Shown: piece by piece, positions 21,182 to 32,345 of the stretch | Position numbering within the stretch: position 1 is the first letter of the stretch | Layout of the letters: each line of letters starts with the position of its first letter | Source of the DNA: Hirudinaria manillensis | Taxonomy: Eukaryota; Annelida; Clitellata; Hirudinida; Hirudinidae | Direction of reading: 5' to 3' | Assembly: GCA_034509925.1 (NCBI GenBank) | Contig: CM067535.1 | Span: forward strand, 5,509,701-5,573,700 | Length of the DNA: 64,000 nucleotides | The notes under the pieces: model-generated | What the model was told of the DNA's origin: nothing | Seen by the model: the letters and a program-made list of their open reading frames with translations, nothing else | The model's database searches: none | Program-made: the position numbers and the translations under genes

Positions 21182-24100
21182 TTATTGAGGTTGGTATTGG
21201 TCAACCCTTTGCAGTAATTGTTCTGGATATCCTGGAGAATAGTACCTGAAAGAGAAAAGGGTTCATTTTTAGATTATTGGTTTTTTTAAGTGAAATATAA
21301 TTCATCAAATGGATTAATCTCTGTTTTAAAATATGGAAAATGGCCTTAGTTTGTGCTTCTCTGTAATATTGGTGTGGGATAAGACCCTAAAAAGGCAATA
21401 AATTTAAGCATTTGTTTTACTTTACTCCTAATTTGTTTTGGTCCTTGAAGACTAATGCAAATATTCTTGTAGGTTAAGGTCATTTTCCAGCACACTGCTG
21501 TATCGCACTCTTGATTTAATAAGCCCAAGAGTTGTGATTGATCTGGAACAATTACTTTTAATGTATTGAAAGTTAACTACCTGATAATTTCCTCAGGGTA
21601 ACAGTTATTAATGACCATGATGTACTCCGCAAGCACGCTTCCGGGTTCAGCTTGAATCTCTTGGAGTAGCCTGAGTCCTCCACTTGTCACAAACATTCTC
21701 CTGGCCTGAACATCATGTGGAAGGACCTTGCTGAATTGTCCAATTATGTGCTTCAAGATGTTTTGTGGGGCTAAATGAAGAAGAGGTTCCAAAGCTGGCA
21801 AATGGACGCATTTCTGTAATACTGCTTTTAAAGCTTGCTTGGCCTTAAAGAAAAGGCAATGCAGTAAGTTAGATACGAGCATCAACAAATCATAAAGGTA
21901 TTGCAGTTTGAATGAACTAAAAAAAAAACTTAAAAAAAAATAGATGGTTCACGTCGCTACAATTTCTATCCATTTAATTTGTTTAACTTGTTTAAACCCA
22001 GCCAGTTACAGTTGTGGATTCGTGTATTTTTTTCATTTTGATCAACAATTACAAAGACTTTAAGGAAACATAAATTTTCATAATTTAGAATTGGTTTGTA
22101 ACAGTGATAGGGTCACCTTTATTTTGAGATCGTCGGATGACTGAGGAATATTATACAGCTGCAATAATCTTGGTAAAATGTTTGTGGTGGCCACAGCTTT
22201 GGCATGCTCAGGAGTATGCCTTCCAATCTGACCTATGGACCAAGATGTTGCAGCAAGCATGTAATCTTCCACTTCATCGCACAATACAAAGCCCAGCATT
22301 GTCATACCCTGAGGATACACAAATTTCATTTAAAATATTATCATTTCCCATGAATATTGAAAGCCTGACATTCCAAGAACCATGAATTTCAAATGTTAAA
22401 TATCTTCGACTTATTTTGTCCCTGCTGGAGAATAGATTTTGTCAAACATTTTAATGATAGAACTAACTTTGCAAGCTATGATAGACATGGCCAAATTTTC
22501 AGAATGAGCTCCAATGTAACCCAAAGCCATAATTCCTGGAAGTCTGACGTTTCCTTTTCTATCACCAATGTAGTCGACTATTGCTCCAAGTCCACCTGAA
22601 TTGACTACCAGCTGAGAAAGCTTTTGAGAAAGAATATTATGTTATATCACACGTCAAATTATTTATTTTTTATTACCAAAATGGGTACCAGATCACACAA
22701 AACAATACTAAAAGCAAGAAGCAACAAAAGTAAACGATCAAACTTCAAAACTAAACATCATAAATTCCAATGCTGTACTAATTGTCAACAGAAAATATGA
22801 TGCATACTGAGTCAACACTAATTCTTCTGTTAAAGCAATCCAGTCATTTAAATATTTTGTCATCTATTGTTGTAATAAATTCATTTGTAATCAAGTATTT
22901 CCATCAAAATCATCATTTATGAGACATAGAATAAATATCGACCATCAATCACCTCAGGAGAATGCTTCACAATTTCTCTGATAAGTGTTGCAGCATTTTT
23001 TCTCACGACATCATCAGGATCTTTCAAAGCATGTAGAACAGAGGGAAAGATGTCTGCTTCTACCACTAATTCTGCCATTTCTAAACTGTGTTTGGCCACC
23101 TGACCGAGAGCCGAATAAACTTGCCTCTGCCAAATATAAATTTAGAACAAATTCAAAGAGAAAGCTTAAATATTTTCATTAAACAATTTGAACAAAGCTA
23201 CCTGTTTTTAAATTTTTTTTAATTTGAGAAAAGAGCTTTTATTACCTTTACTTTAAAATCAGGACAGGGAATAAGTCTAGCCAAATGGCTGATGGCTCCA
23301 GCATCAATTATAAACTGGGCAAGTTCAATTTTGTGTCTTGCGATTTCACTTAAACCTGAGGCAGCTACCCTTTTGACAGCATTTTCAGGCTCTTGTAGAC
23401 ACATTATCAATAGTGGAACAGCTCCAGCATCCACAACTGTCTGAGCCAATTCTGCAGGACATAAACAATTCACAGGGTTTAAATCTCATTAAATATGTTG
23501 AAATTCGTGAAAATTATCCACAATACTCATAAAGTTTATTATTATCATTCAAAGTGAACGACGTAGGTGGCAACAATCTCCCAATTGCTTTGGTATTAAG
23601 TGACACCAACAATTGATGGATTACTTATTTGAAAGATTACAAACCAGCATTGTGTCGTGCCACATCTCCCAAAGCCCATGCTGCTGATTCTTTTACTCCA
23701 GAATCAAACTCTTCAAGGCACAGCACAAGGGCGTCTATTGCACCACAGTTGATCACGGCCTGAGCCATTTGTGGGCTATGTCTGGCTACAGACCTCAGAA
23801 CAAATGATGCCGCTTTTTTGTAAAATTTCTGAAATTAGGAAGCTAAGTTCTTTTATGGCCAGACAAATATCTCTTTAGTAACAACCTAACTAACATTTTG
23901 ATCAGCCAGAGAATAAACAAGTTGTGGTAAAACTCCAAATTCAACTACTGCTTCTGCCATTGCATCACTATGATTTGCTATTCTACCCAGGGCAATAGCA
24001 GCAGTTTGTTGAATACTAGGTACACAATCCATTAGAAGAGGTTTGAGTAAATTCATCACACCAGCTTGATGCAAATAGTCAATAGTATGAGGTCGACAGG

Positions 24101-24242
24101 CGTAGTCAGCTATGGTCTGCACAAATTGATGACGAGCCTTTTGATACTGTTCAAAAACTGAAGCAAAAGCAAAATTAAAAATTTAAATGATGTTTTTGGG
24201 AAAAAAGATTGAGCTACCCTGGGCAACTTGTCTCTGAGTCAT
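21182..24242 (-). CDS. SPAG6: SPAG6, axonemal central-pair armadillo protein
   Basis: This is the orthologue of sperm-associated antigen 6 (PF16 in Chlamydomonas), an armadillo-repeat protein of the central-pair apparatus needed for ciliary and flagellar beating. Exons in coding order are 24242-24218, 24157-23895, 23828-23645, 23451-23246, 23126-22953, 22620-22468, 22308-22117, 21843-21581 and 21245-21182. Every donor is GT and every acceptor AG, and all join in phase to 507 residues (human 509). The start reads MTQRQVAQ, as in the family. Armadillo repeats fill about residues 30-440 (PSIQQTAAIALGRIANHSD, GQIGRHTPEHAKAVATTN). The C-terminus YYSPGYPEQLLQRVDQYQ is family-specific. It converges on the TBK1-like gene with 203 bp between stop codons. 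No damage is seen; it should be functional. Confidence 0.97.
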
Positions 24243-27200
24243 ATCTGAATCCAATCCTAGTTAATAATGATCACAAGTGATTGTAAAGTTCATATGCATC
24301 AACTTGATCATGAAAACCGTATCTAAGCAGATCTGTTGCCACAACAGCCAAAAGCGAAAAAGTACGCATGAAAATTTTGTGGCAAACTTTAACAAAAATA
24401 TATGTAAAACAATTTTATAACTAAAATTTTGTTTTATTATACTCTTTCTAAAATTATGATATGACGAGTGACTAATAGTGATATGAACCATTTAATTACT
24501 TCAGCAGCGAACGGTGCTATGGTGTTGTGTGTTGTGAGGGGCTGCTCAATATTTCTGTGTTTGGATTTTGCAGCTATCCTCGTTGCAAATTAAATTGGAA
24601 TCGTGATTATCGGTTAATGTTTTAATATTGTTATAAACCTCTATGATGCACAGCTTCGTATCGAAGTAAGATCACCTTACACATTCGTGATGTTAGTCAC
24701 CCTATTACAATTTTTTCTCATGTTATTTGTTTAGTGGACTGATGTTGAAGTAGACATGCCGTAACAACTTTTTTTTTATTTAACGATACTTTAAATATTA
24801 GTTACATTCTTATTTGAAATATTGTTTCTATTGCACATTGTAATGTGTGTTTCATAATTCATCATTTCAGTTTCTAATCTAAATTTAATTTAATGAGTTG
24901 TTCCATGCAAATCTTTATTTCAGATCCAGCCCTCAAATCACTCACATTTTCATTGTGAAAGAATAATTGTTAATCAGCAAATTTTGAATAAGGATTAGGG
25001 ATTCTTTATAGAAATTTCTATCAATTTAATTGGCTTACATGGTTCAAGAAACACTGGGTTTTTAAATCAACTGTTGAAATTGTATTGATTGGAAAAAAAA
25101 GATGCTGATGTTGGGATAATCTATTGAAGTTATGAGGGTTGAAATGCTTTCGACTGAAACAAGTTAGTTTTATTTTTAATGTCGTTTTGTTCTCCTTTTT
25201 ACTGATTGTTTTTGTTAGTTAAGAACTAATTTTGAAAGTTTTTGTTATATATTTTAGACCTTTTTGCTTATTTTCAAAGATGTTCAACTTTTTTTTTTTT
25301 GTTGTTTGTTAATGAAAAGTACAACTCCTTTTCTGATTCTGATCTTGCTTAAGAAATTTATGAGCATCAACAAATTTATTAATAAATGTTTTATTTAGAC
25401 AATTCCACTATTACATATAATAATTTATTCATATTTTTTGAGATATTGAAAATGCTATATAAAATATCACATAAACTGGATCTCACACATAAGCTGATCA
25501 GTATTCTTTAGTATTGGAAACTATTGGATCATTGATCTTTCTTAAATGTATAAACCCCAATGGGAATGAATCCCAATAGAACATGTTTTTGGAATATGTT
25601 TTAGACTAGCAGACTTCTTTGCATTTTATGAGTCTTTAAGAGTTTAGAGTTTGTCTCAAAATATTAACAAAATTAAACCATTATAAAAGATTAGACCTTC
25701 ATTCAATATGGCATCAGTTTCCACTCAAAAGTTCTTGTTAATTTTTTTTATTAATAATCTTTCTGCAGTGGGGTAATGTCTCTTCTAAGGTGAATTAGCT
25801 TCAGACAAAGGTCCTCTGTGCCTTGTTGAGAACATCCTGTTGAGAAAGCTGCATTTGAAATGAACTGACTTTTAATTAATAACCGCTTTGATAGCTTTTG
25901 TTGCAAAATATCAGGGGATAAATAATAAACAAATACGGTTTAATCTAATTAATTAATTTAATATAATTTTTGAATTAATTATATTATTAGTGTTTATTTA
26001 ACACCATAACCACAACATCAAGTTGAAATATTTTCTTATCAAATTAATTATGAATCTCCACACACAAATGCTGTTAAAAATACAACTCATAAACTTGTTG
26101 TTTTGCTGAATCTGTAATCTTGTATTATTGGAGTTGAGTCATAAATTTCATAATTTTAGCAAATTATTTCACATAAACAGTTGTCAATTGGCAATATTTA
26201 TTTTATATCAGAACCTTTAGAACTCACAAGATGCCAATAATGATTTAATTCGCATTCATTAAATGTTGTACTCGATGTCCCAAAAAGTACTGAAATGGAT
26301 ACATTAGGAGTGCTAAAGTACAAAGGTGTTGTTGTATACCTCTGAATGTAAGGGTCAAAGCTATTGCAAGTATTTTATTGAAGGTTGTCCTTAGTTATTT
26401 GTTACTAAGTAAGTTGGCTTGCATTTATTATCTAACCTTTAAACCATCGAAGAGCCTTTGTTTTGAGATTATTTTGCATTTTGGTAAAGATAATTTATAA
26501 AAATTTATTTAAAAATGATATATTTTGTATGAAAACATTGATGTTGGAAAAGAAGGTAATTAAATAGCCTACTTAAATAGCTCATGGAGTTCCTTGGAAA
26601 TGGACCACAGACGATTGTTGATGGGGGTGCTGTTCTTAATGTCTGGAATTTATTAGGTGCATTTTTGAGAAATATTAATTACATTCACACGCTTAAACTT
26701 CAACTAAAATCGTGATCCAGCTATAATCCTTTTAGCGTGAGAATTTATTGGAAGTGATCAAAAAAAATTGTTTAATTGTTCAACAAATCATGAAGCAGTT
26801 ATGGTTATTATCATCAATAAGAACTTATTGATTATTGCGATTGGGTTATGGGGCTCTCTTTTTATGAACCCCTTTGGTAGCTCTATGTGATTGGATGCTA
26901 TTTTAGTTTCCCAGCATGGGATGCTCGGTAAGCATTATTAATAGTTTTGATACGACAGCCGGCATAAATCTTGCTGAAGTTTCTAAATCTGGCTGCACTC
27001 TGTAAGCCTTACGTTTTCCGTCAAACATTGAAATTTAGTTGGATTTGTAAAATATGGCCAAATCGTAATCAGCAAATTAGAATTTCGAGTATCGTATTAT
27101 TTTAATATTAGTTAAACGTTTAAGTATTGACTTTCATTTATTTCTCGTGGATTGTTGAATTACCGTTTATATTCTGTGGCGCAAAATGAGATCAAATGCC

Positions 27201-27937
27201 GTGTTAACTTTGTAATTGTGAATGATTTGGAAGTGTGACGAATGCATTCTCTGAACGAGAGAGAGCAATTGTTGTGGTTTAAAGGGTTGGTGATAACAGC
27301 TGTTGCAACTGTTGCGTCCTTGTCTAGAAAGAGGAAGGAAGTGAATAGATAATGATGTCGATGATGATGATCATTTGGAAAATGCGTTTATGACATGCCC
27401 TTTTCATACATTTACATTTCCATAATGACCAATGTACTTTCTGATTTCGCGTGAAATAGGTTTATTTATTCATTAATTTATGACATCAAAGCCAAAATTT
27501 GATCGGTAATGCGTTCTTTCAAATTAGACAAATGGACACGAGGTGGCTTGTTTAATCGTGTAGCGGGCTTTTTGTTGCACTTCGTATTGACTTGTAAACT
27601 TTGACAAACAACAAAACTTTGAAATTTAACAACACCATTGAACTGAACCCTTTTGACAATGGAATAAATTTCACGGTATCGGCTTTGAGATGCCAAATTA
27701 TCTGTTCCAATGTATTACCTGAAAAACAAATATAGAATACTTATTTATAACCTAAATGGCTTTATAACCAAAGGAAAGCAGAGGGCAGGAATAACGTTCA
27801 ACAATAGTCGGTGTTTGCCTCGGTTTTCGCGCACTCGATTTGTTTACCCAGGTGGCGCTTACATGGGAGCGTTCGTGCCTTTGAATGGGGTTGATAAAAA
27901 GTTTTGAACTTTATTTTACAAGTTATAAATGAACTTA

Positions 27938-27992
27938 ATCTCTCTCTCTCTCTCCCTTTCTCTCTCTCTTCCTCTCCAAATCCCCCTCTCTC
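27938..27992. repeat. (TC)n microsatellite
   Basis: A pyrimidine run of ctctctct interrupted by ccctttc and ttcc. Confidence 0.85.
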
Positions 27993-28456
27993 GAACAATA
28001 TCGTTAATATTTCGATATTAATAGCAATAAATGCTTTGCTGATAATTTAAAAATGTTTACCAAAATCATAGTTTATTTTTTGACAGTAAGCATGAGGTGT
28101 TGCGAGCACTGAAATACGCTGTACTGCATTACCTTGGAGTCACATTGGACAACGTAACAAAATAAAAAAACACTATTTCCTAATATTGTTCAATTTAATT
28201 AACTTGATTGTGTACTTTATTCGTACAATGAGACGAGAAGAGTTGTTAGCAAACTAACGGAGCCGATGAGCTAAGTAAATGCCATTAAGAGCGGTAATGT
28301 GTCTAGTGGCTCCCTAATAATTAACTCCCTCTTATTGTTGGCACCAGAGATTGCGGCGTTAGATTCGGGTAAGACTTCGATGGGCTTAAAAGTTCAAGTC
28401 GAGTGATGATTTTCAAAAGCATTTTTTCATTTAACGTGACAGGATCTGATATCAGT

Positions 28457-28702
28457 TCATCTAGAAAAATAAATCGCTTTAATTTCCATCCACGAGTTTT
28501 TAAATCTTCCATTTGAAAGCTTAGACGAGGAATGGTCTTCCTTCCGGTTTGTAAGTGCTACGTCATTGTTTTCAGTGATGTAGAAAAAGCACTTGCGCCA
28601 GTGCACCGGATGGATATCGCGCAGCTTGTCACATTGGCAGCAGTATTGGATTGGGTTTCGTTTCAATGCTTGGAATGAAGTAAAATCATTGGCATTCTTA
28701 TT
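28457..28702 (-). other. Unassigned minus-strand open stretch, cysteine pair
   Basis: The minus strand is open from about 28702 to 28457. It contains 'QYCCQCDKLRDIHPVHWRKC' and then 'FFYITENNDVAL', which looks protein-like, with a CxxC pair and conserved-looking Trp and His residues. The overlapping frame (28321-28512) is also open. There is no ATG with good context and no clear splice partner. It could be a real exon, a decayed gene or chance. I recognise no family. Confidence 0.25.
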
Positions 28703-28829
28703 GGCTCACTAATTTGCTTAATCCGATTTCGACTCGGAACATCCAATCTCTTTCCTGTCTATCACTTTATTTCTCGCTGTCAAAAAAACTTCCTATATTC
28801 ATTCAATTTTTTGTCCATCTTTAATCGCT

Positions 28830-28830
28830 G

Positions 28831-28864
<34 letters not shown>

Positions 28865-28893
28865 CAACAACAATAATAATAATGATAATAATA
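28830..28893. repeat. (TAA)n / (CAA)n microsatellite
   Basis: A run of ataataata passes into acaacaaca and back to aataataat. Confidence 0.9.
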
Positions 28894-29268
28894 AATTATT
28901 ATGTCTATCTAAAATCAATATTATTATCGTTATTATTATTAGTCCATAGTTGCCCGGTTCATGAGGTGTAGTTGCTGGTTTTTAACAGCAGTTCATCTCC
29001 GAAAGTCGACGTCCCTCTTTCGACACGGTCCGTTGACCACTTTTCCGGTGTGGGGGCGATCAACCGTGAATAACCGAATAACGACATTTTATAGTAGCGA
29101 AGTGCTCGGTACTTCCGACAGCTTTTGAAAAATCAGATTTGAATCTATTAAAAGCAGCTGAGGTTTTGTTAGCTTTGAACAGGCGAACAATGTTTCTACG
29201 GTTCTGAAATTCCTATCTGCTTGTTACGAGGTTGTCTGACCTTATTACATCATCATCGACGTTCGTAG

Positions 29269-29565
29269 TGTAATAACCCGGGGTCCTCAAACTAATTATA
29301 GAAGGTCAGGTTTATTGAAAGTTGTCAGATGGCTTGGAAGATGCACGATGCTTCAAAAGTCTAAGTCTTGAAATCTGCTGTTCTCTAATTCTCGCTCTAC
29401 TTTCCGAGGTAAATCCATTTGTCAAGGTACATAACCAAAGAGTCTGAATAGCACCAATTTAATTCTCAAATTATATTGCCACTAAATTTAATTAATTATT
29501 TAAATTAATTAATCGGCAATATAATTTTAATTATTATTCAATTTATTGGATCTAGGGATCCAACA
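29269..29565 (-). repeat. 3' LTR
   Basis: A 297-bp long terminal repeat, read by eye as identical to 30643-30939. It contains the palindromic AT-rich block ttaattaattatttaaattaattaa. The stop codon of the internal ORF lies inside it. Confidence 0.95.
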
Positions 29566-30561
29566 CTGCCCCCTCCTTAAATCTGTTCGTCCCGAACAGA
29601 CATCTATTCCCATTTTCATTTTTACTCTCGGAATAGGATCCGATCTTCCAACAATCTCATGGCTGCAAATCCCAGATCCATTTGCTTTGTCATCTTCTGG
29701 GATTTCTGTCTCCTCCCTTTTACTTCTGCGTCCCGCAAGTTTCAGCCGCGGAACATCGCCATTTCTATGCACACTCTCCTGCTCCACGATGTCGCCAGAT
29801 CCCAGACTCTCTTCAGGATCACCTGCTCCACTTTCCATGCTAGGCACTCTCCTGAAATCCCGAGCACTCCCTTCTGTTATTTCCAATGGAGCCGAAACAT
29901 CCGCTGGTAAATCCATGGGCTGTTCTGTAGACTCTACTTGTTCCACCATCAAATCCGTGCGCTCCACCGGCAACTCCACGTGACTCATCAGTAACTCCTC
30001 GGGCTGCACCAACAACTTCACATGATCCACCGGCAATCCCACAGGCTCCTCCGAAAGTTCCACTTGCTCCACTAAAACCTCCGTGAGCTCTCTGGGCCCT
30101 GCTGTCGACTCGACCTGATCTGGTAACTCTATGGGCTCCAACGTCGAGTTCTCTAAGTCTGCCATCACGCACAGAGTTTCTGGAGACACGTACGCACTGT
30201 GGTTGGATGTGCCTTCTAATGACTCCATCCCAATGCTGCCAGAAACGGTACTTGGAACATCAGAACTCTTCTCAGTAGAGTTTCCACCAGAAACCAAAGA
30301 GGCATCCTGACGCGGAACCGCTGTGCCTTTCAAATCGCCCCTAATACTCCTAATACACTCCCTCAAATCCTCTGCTAACTCTCTCAGCAACTTACGATAT
30401 TCAGACACGAATTCGTATTCCTCCGGGTCATGGCCATTCTCTGTCAGCCATGCCCCAAGTCGCTCCCGTATCTCAGCTTTCGTGCCTGTCGAATCCAGGC
30501 CACGCTCTCTCAATTCTTGTCTCAATCGAGGCACGTTCAATTCATCCAAGTACTTCGGCAT
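29527..30561 (-). CDS. SAP-domain gag-like protein of the LTR element
   Basis: This 344-residue ORF fills the internal region of the LTR element and ends inside the 3' LTR (final residues SNKLNNN). Residues about 3-40 (YLDELNVPRLRQELRERGLD and STGTKAEIRERLGAWL) form a SAP motif, a helix-extended-loop-helix fold that usually binds DNA or RNA. A charged helical stretch follows to about residue 75 (RKLLRELAEDLRECIRSIRG). The middle (about 125-235) is a series of degenerate acidic repeats of the type VELPVE/VEQVES/PMDLPAD. No CCHC knuckle, protease or polymerase motif is present. By position it stands where gag would be; that it packages RNA is inference. Replication would need enzymes from a partner element. 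Confidence 0.8.
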   Translation of the reverse strand: MPKYLDELNVPRLRQELRERGLDSTGTKAEIRERLGAWLTENGHDPEEYEFVSEYRKLLRELAEDLRECIRSIRGDLKGTAVPRQDASLVSGGNSTEKSSDVPSTVSGSIGMESLEGTSNHSAYVSPETLCVMADLENSTLEPIELPDQVESTAGPRELTEVLVEQVELSEEPVGLPVDHVKLLVQPEELLMSHVELPVERTDLMVEQVESTEQPMDLPADVSAPLEITEGSARDFRRVPSMESGAGDPEESLGSGDIVEQESVHRNGDVPRLKLAGRRSKREETEIPEDDKANGSGICSHEIVGRSDPIPRVKMKMGIDVCSGRTDLRRGQCWIPRSNKLNNN

Positions 30562-30623
30562 CCTTCACTTTTCAACTAAACAAGCTTCTACTTTAGTTAC
30601 TTTTGGATACCCTTTAACTCTAA

Positions 30624-30641
30624 ATCCCACTCCTGACACCA
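30624..30641 (-). promoter_or_regulatory. Primer-binding site, tRNA-Leu type
   Basis: The plus strand here reads atcccactcctgacacca, which equals a tRNA-Leu 3' end including CCA. On the element strand it is therefore a complementary 18-nt primer-binding site, one base inside the 5' LTR. Confidence 0.85.
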
Positions 30642-30642
30642 A

Positions 30643-30939
30643 TGTAATAACCCGGGGTCCTCAAACTAATTATAGAAGGTCAGGTTTATTGAAAGTTGTC
30701 AGATGGCTTGGAAGATGCACGATGCTTCAAAAGTCTAAGTCTTGAAATCTGCTGTTCTCTAATTCTCGCTCTACTTTCCGAGGTAAATCCATTTGTCAAG
30801 GTACATAACCAAAGAGTCTGAATAGCACCAATTTAATTCTCAAATTATATTGCCACTAAATTTAATTAATTATTTAAATTAATTAATCGGCAATATAATT
30901 TTAATTATTATTCAATTTATTGGATCTAGGGATCCAACA
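30643..30939 (-). repeat. 5' LTR
   Basis: A 297-bp long terminal repeat, the partner of 29269-29565, followed directly by the gtag target duplication at 30940-30943. Confidence 0.95.
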
Positions 30940-30943
30940 GTAG

Positions 30944-32345
30944 CATATTTTCAGGCTTATTAAGATTTGCACAATCGTTTATCGCCGTACTCGAATGCCA
31001 TTATACTTTGATGGAAAACAGGGTTTAAGGCTTCGTTTGTATGAAGGTGATCGCACTCTGAATAGGCGGATGCTCGATTCGGCTCATGTTTGCTTATTTT
31101 AGTTAACTGATTACATAACTATGGTTATTGGCTGGTTAAAGTAAAATTAGTTGTGTGATAATAAGTATTGTATTAAATAATAATAACAATAACAGTAATA
31201 ATAATATTAATAATAATAATGATTCTGCTTACATTCACCGTAAGCTTTTATTCTGAGATCCATTCACTGTACGTGACTAAATAATTTAGAAAGTACCTCA
31301 TGTGGTTCAAGAGTTCTTAAGCTGCTTCGTGAACAATTTTTAGCTATCTGGACATCCGATGACAGGACTATAGGTTCACTGATATCGATTTTCCCAGGAC
31401 ATAATCGACCGCATTGTTCAGGACTTTCGTCGTTTAAATTTTTGTTTCTAAATTTATTATCTCGTGTGGGGGTTTAACGCGATTTTGGAAATAAACATTC
31501 GAAGCGGATTTTTAAGCCGTTAACCTCTTTGGATTAGTTTTCATTGGGAATTGCGCTAAATATGGTCAGTGTCGGCTATAGACTTGTAGCATAATTGCTA
31601 CTCGGTGCAAATGCTCCAGCGTAACCTTTAGTAATCCCTGGCACGCCCTAACCCTTTAGTTTCACTTCTACATCAAAGTGCCATCCACTCTTCCACCACA
31701 ACTACATTTGAGCTTTGAAGGTCTTCGACGTTTGAAGTTCAAGCGACCCAATGAAGCCTTCTAATAATAGTCGAATGAAATAGCCTACTAGTGACAGTTT
31801 GCCATTTCTCCTCCTTGTGACATCTTCGTTCGAATGAGACTTACGTATAACAAAGAATGTGACACAGGCAGTAAACAATGACTATCCGACACTTGGTTAT
31901 GCAATCCTCTGGTCGTTTGTTGTCGTTGTTTTCGTCTTTCCTCGGGATTTTGTTTTTTGTTGTTGTTATTCAAAGGAGCTCTACTGTGCTAGTTAATTCC
32001 TGATTTACTTTTTTATTATTTCTTTTTATATCAGAGGTGATGTGATGCTAACTAATTTGTCGTGATGTTTACATCATTGAACATGGTTTTTTTTAGGCTG
32101 CTTATCTCACAGTCATTTACGTATCGGAGTCGCTGATGCCATGATGATCAGATATTTAGATTATTAAAATTGAAGGTTGTATCTGAGCATAATGCTACAA
32201 CTAAATTATTATACCTCGAAATGTTTTTCAGTGAAACTGTTTGTTTCCCATAAAATAATAAATGAATGTTAATTTTCGAATTGTATGTAAATGCAAATGT
32301 TAAAAATGATTGTTAATTATTTGTGAAGCTGTGGAGAGATATGAT
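30944..32345. other. Intergenic DNA upstream of the RhoGEF gene
   Basis: No gene recognised. A short (AAT)n-rich stretch lies at about 31165-31220. The RhoGEF promoter and 5'UTR should lie towards the right end, but no element is identifiable. Confidence 0.5.

Larger units (their letters stand above)
24243..29264. other. Gene-poor AT-rich interval
   Basis: It includes the SPAG6 upstream region. No conserved exon recognised. Simple repeats are (TC)n at about 27940-27990 and (TAA)n/(CAA)n at about 28830-28893. Minus-strand ORFs at 27478-27696 and 28321-28700 are unassigned and listed separately where worth noting. Confidence 0.5.
29265..30943 (-). mobile_element. Short LTR retrotransposon carrying only a SAP-domain ORF
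   Basis: The element is 1,671 bp (29269-30939), oriented on the minus strand. Two 297-bp LTRs (29269-29565 and 30643-30939) appear identical. They start TGTTGGATCC and end GGGTTATTACA in element orientation. A 4-bp target duplication gtag flanks it (29265-29268 and 30940-30943). One base inside the 5' LTR lies a primer-binding site (minus strand of 30624-30641, TGGTGTCAGGAGTGGGAT) matching a tRNA-Leu 3' end. A purine tract AAGGAGGGGGCAG (29566-29578) abuts the 3' LTR. The internal region is only 1,077 bp with one ORF and no protease, reverse transcriptase or integrase. It resembles TR-GAG-type non-autonomous elements. The apparent absence of LTR differences implies recent insertion. Confidence 0.95.

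Noticed and set aside
29546..30172. Several ORFs overlapping the LTR element on both strands
   Set aside because: They are other-frame shadows of the 344-residue SAP-domain ORF, which has the recognisable domain and the correct position between primer site and polypurine tract.
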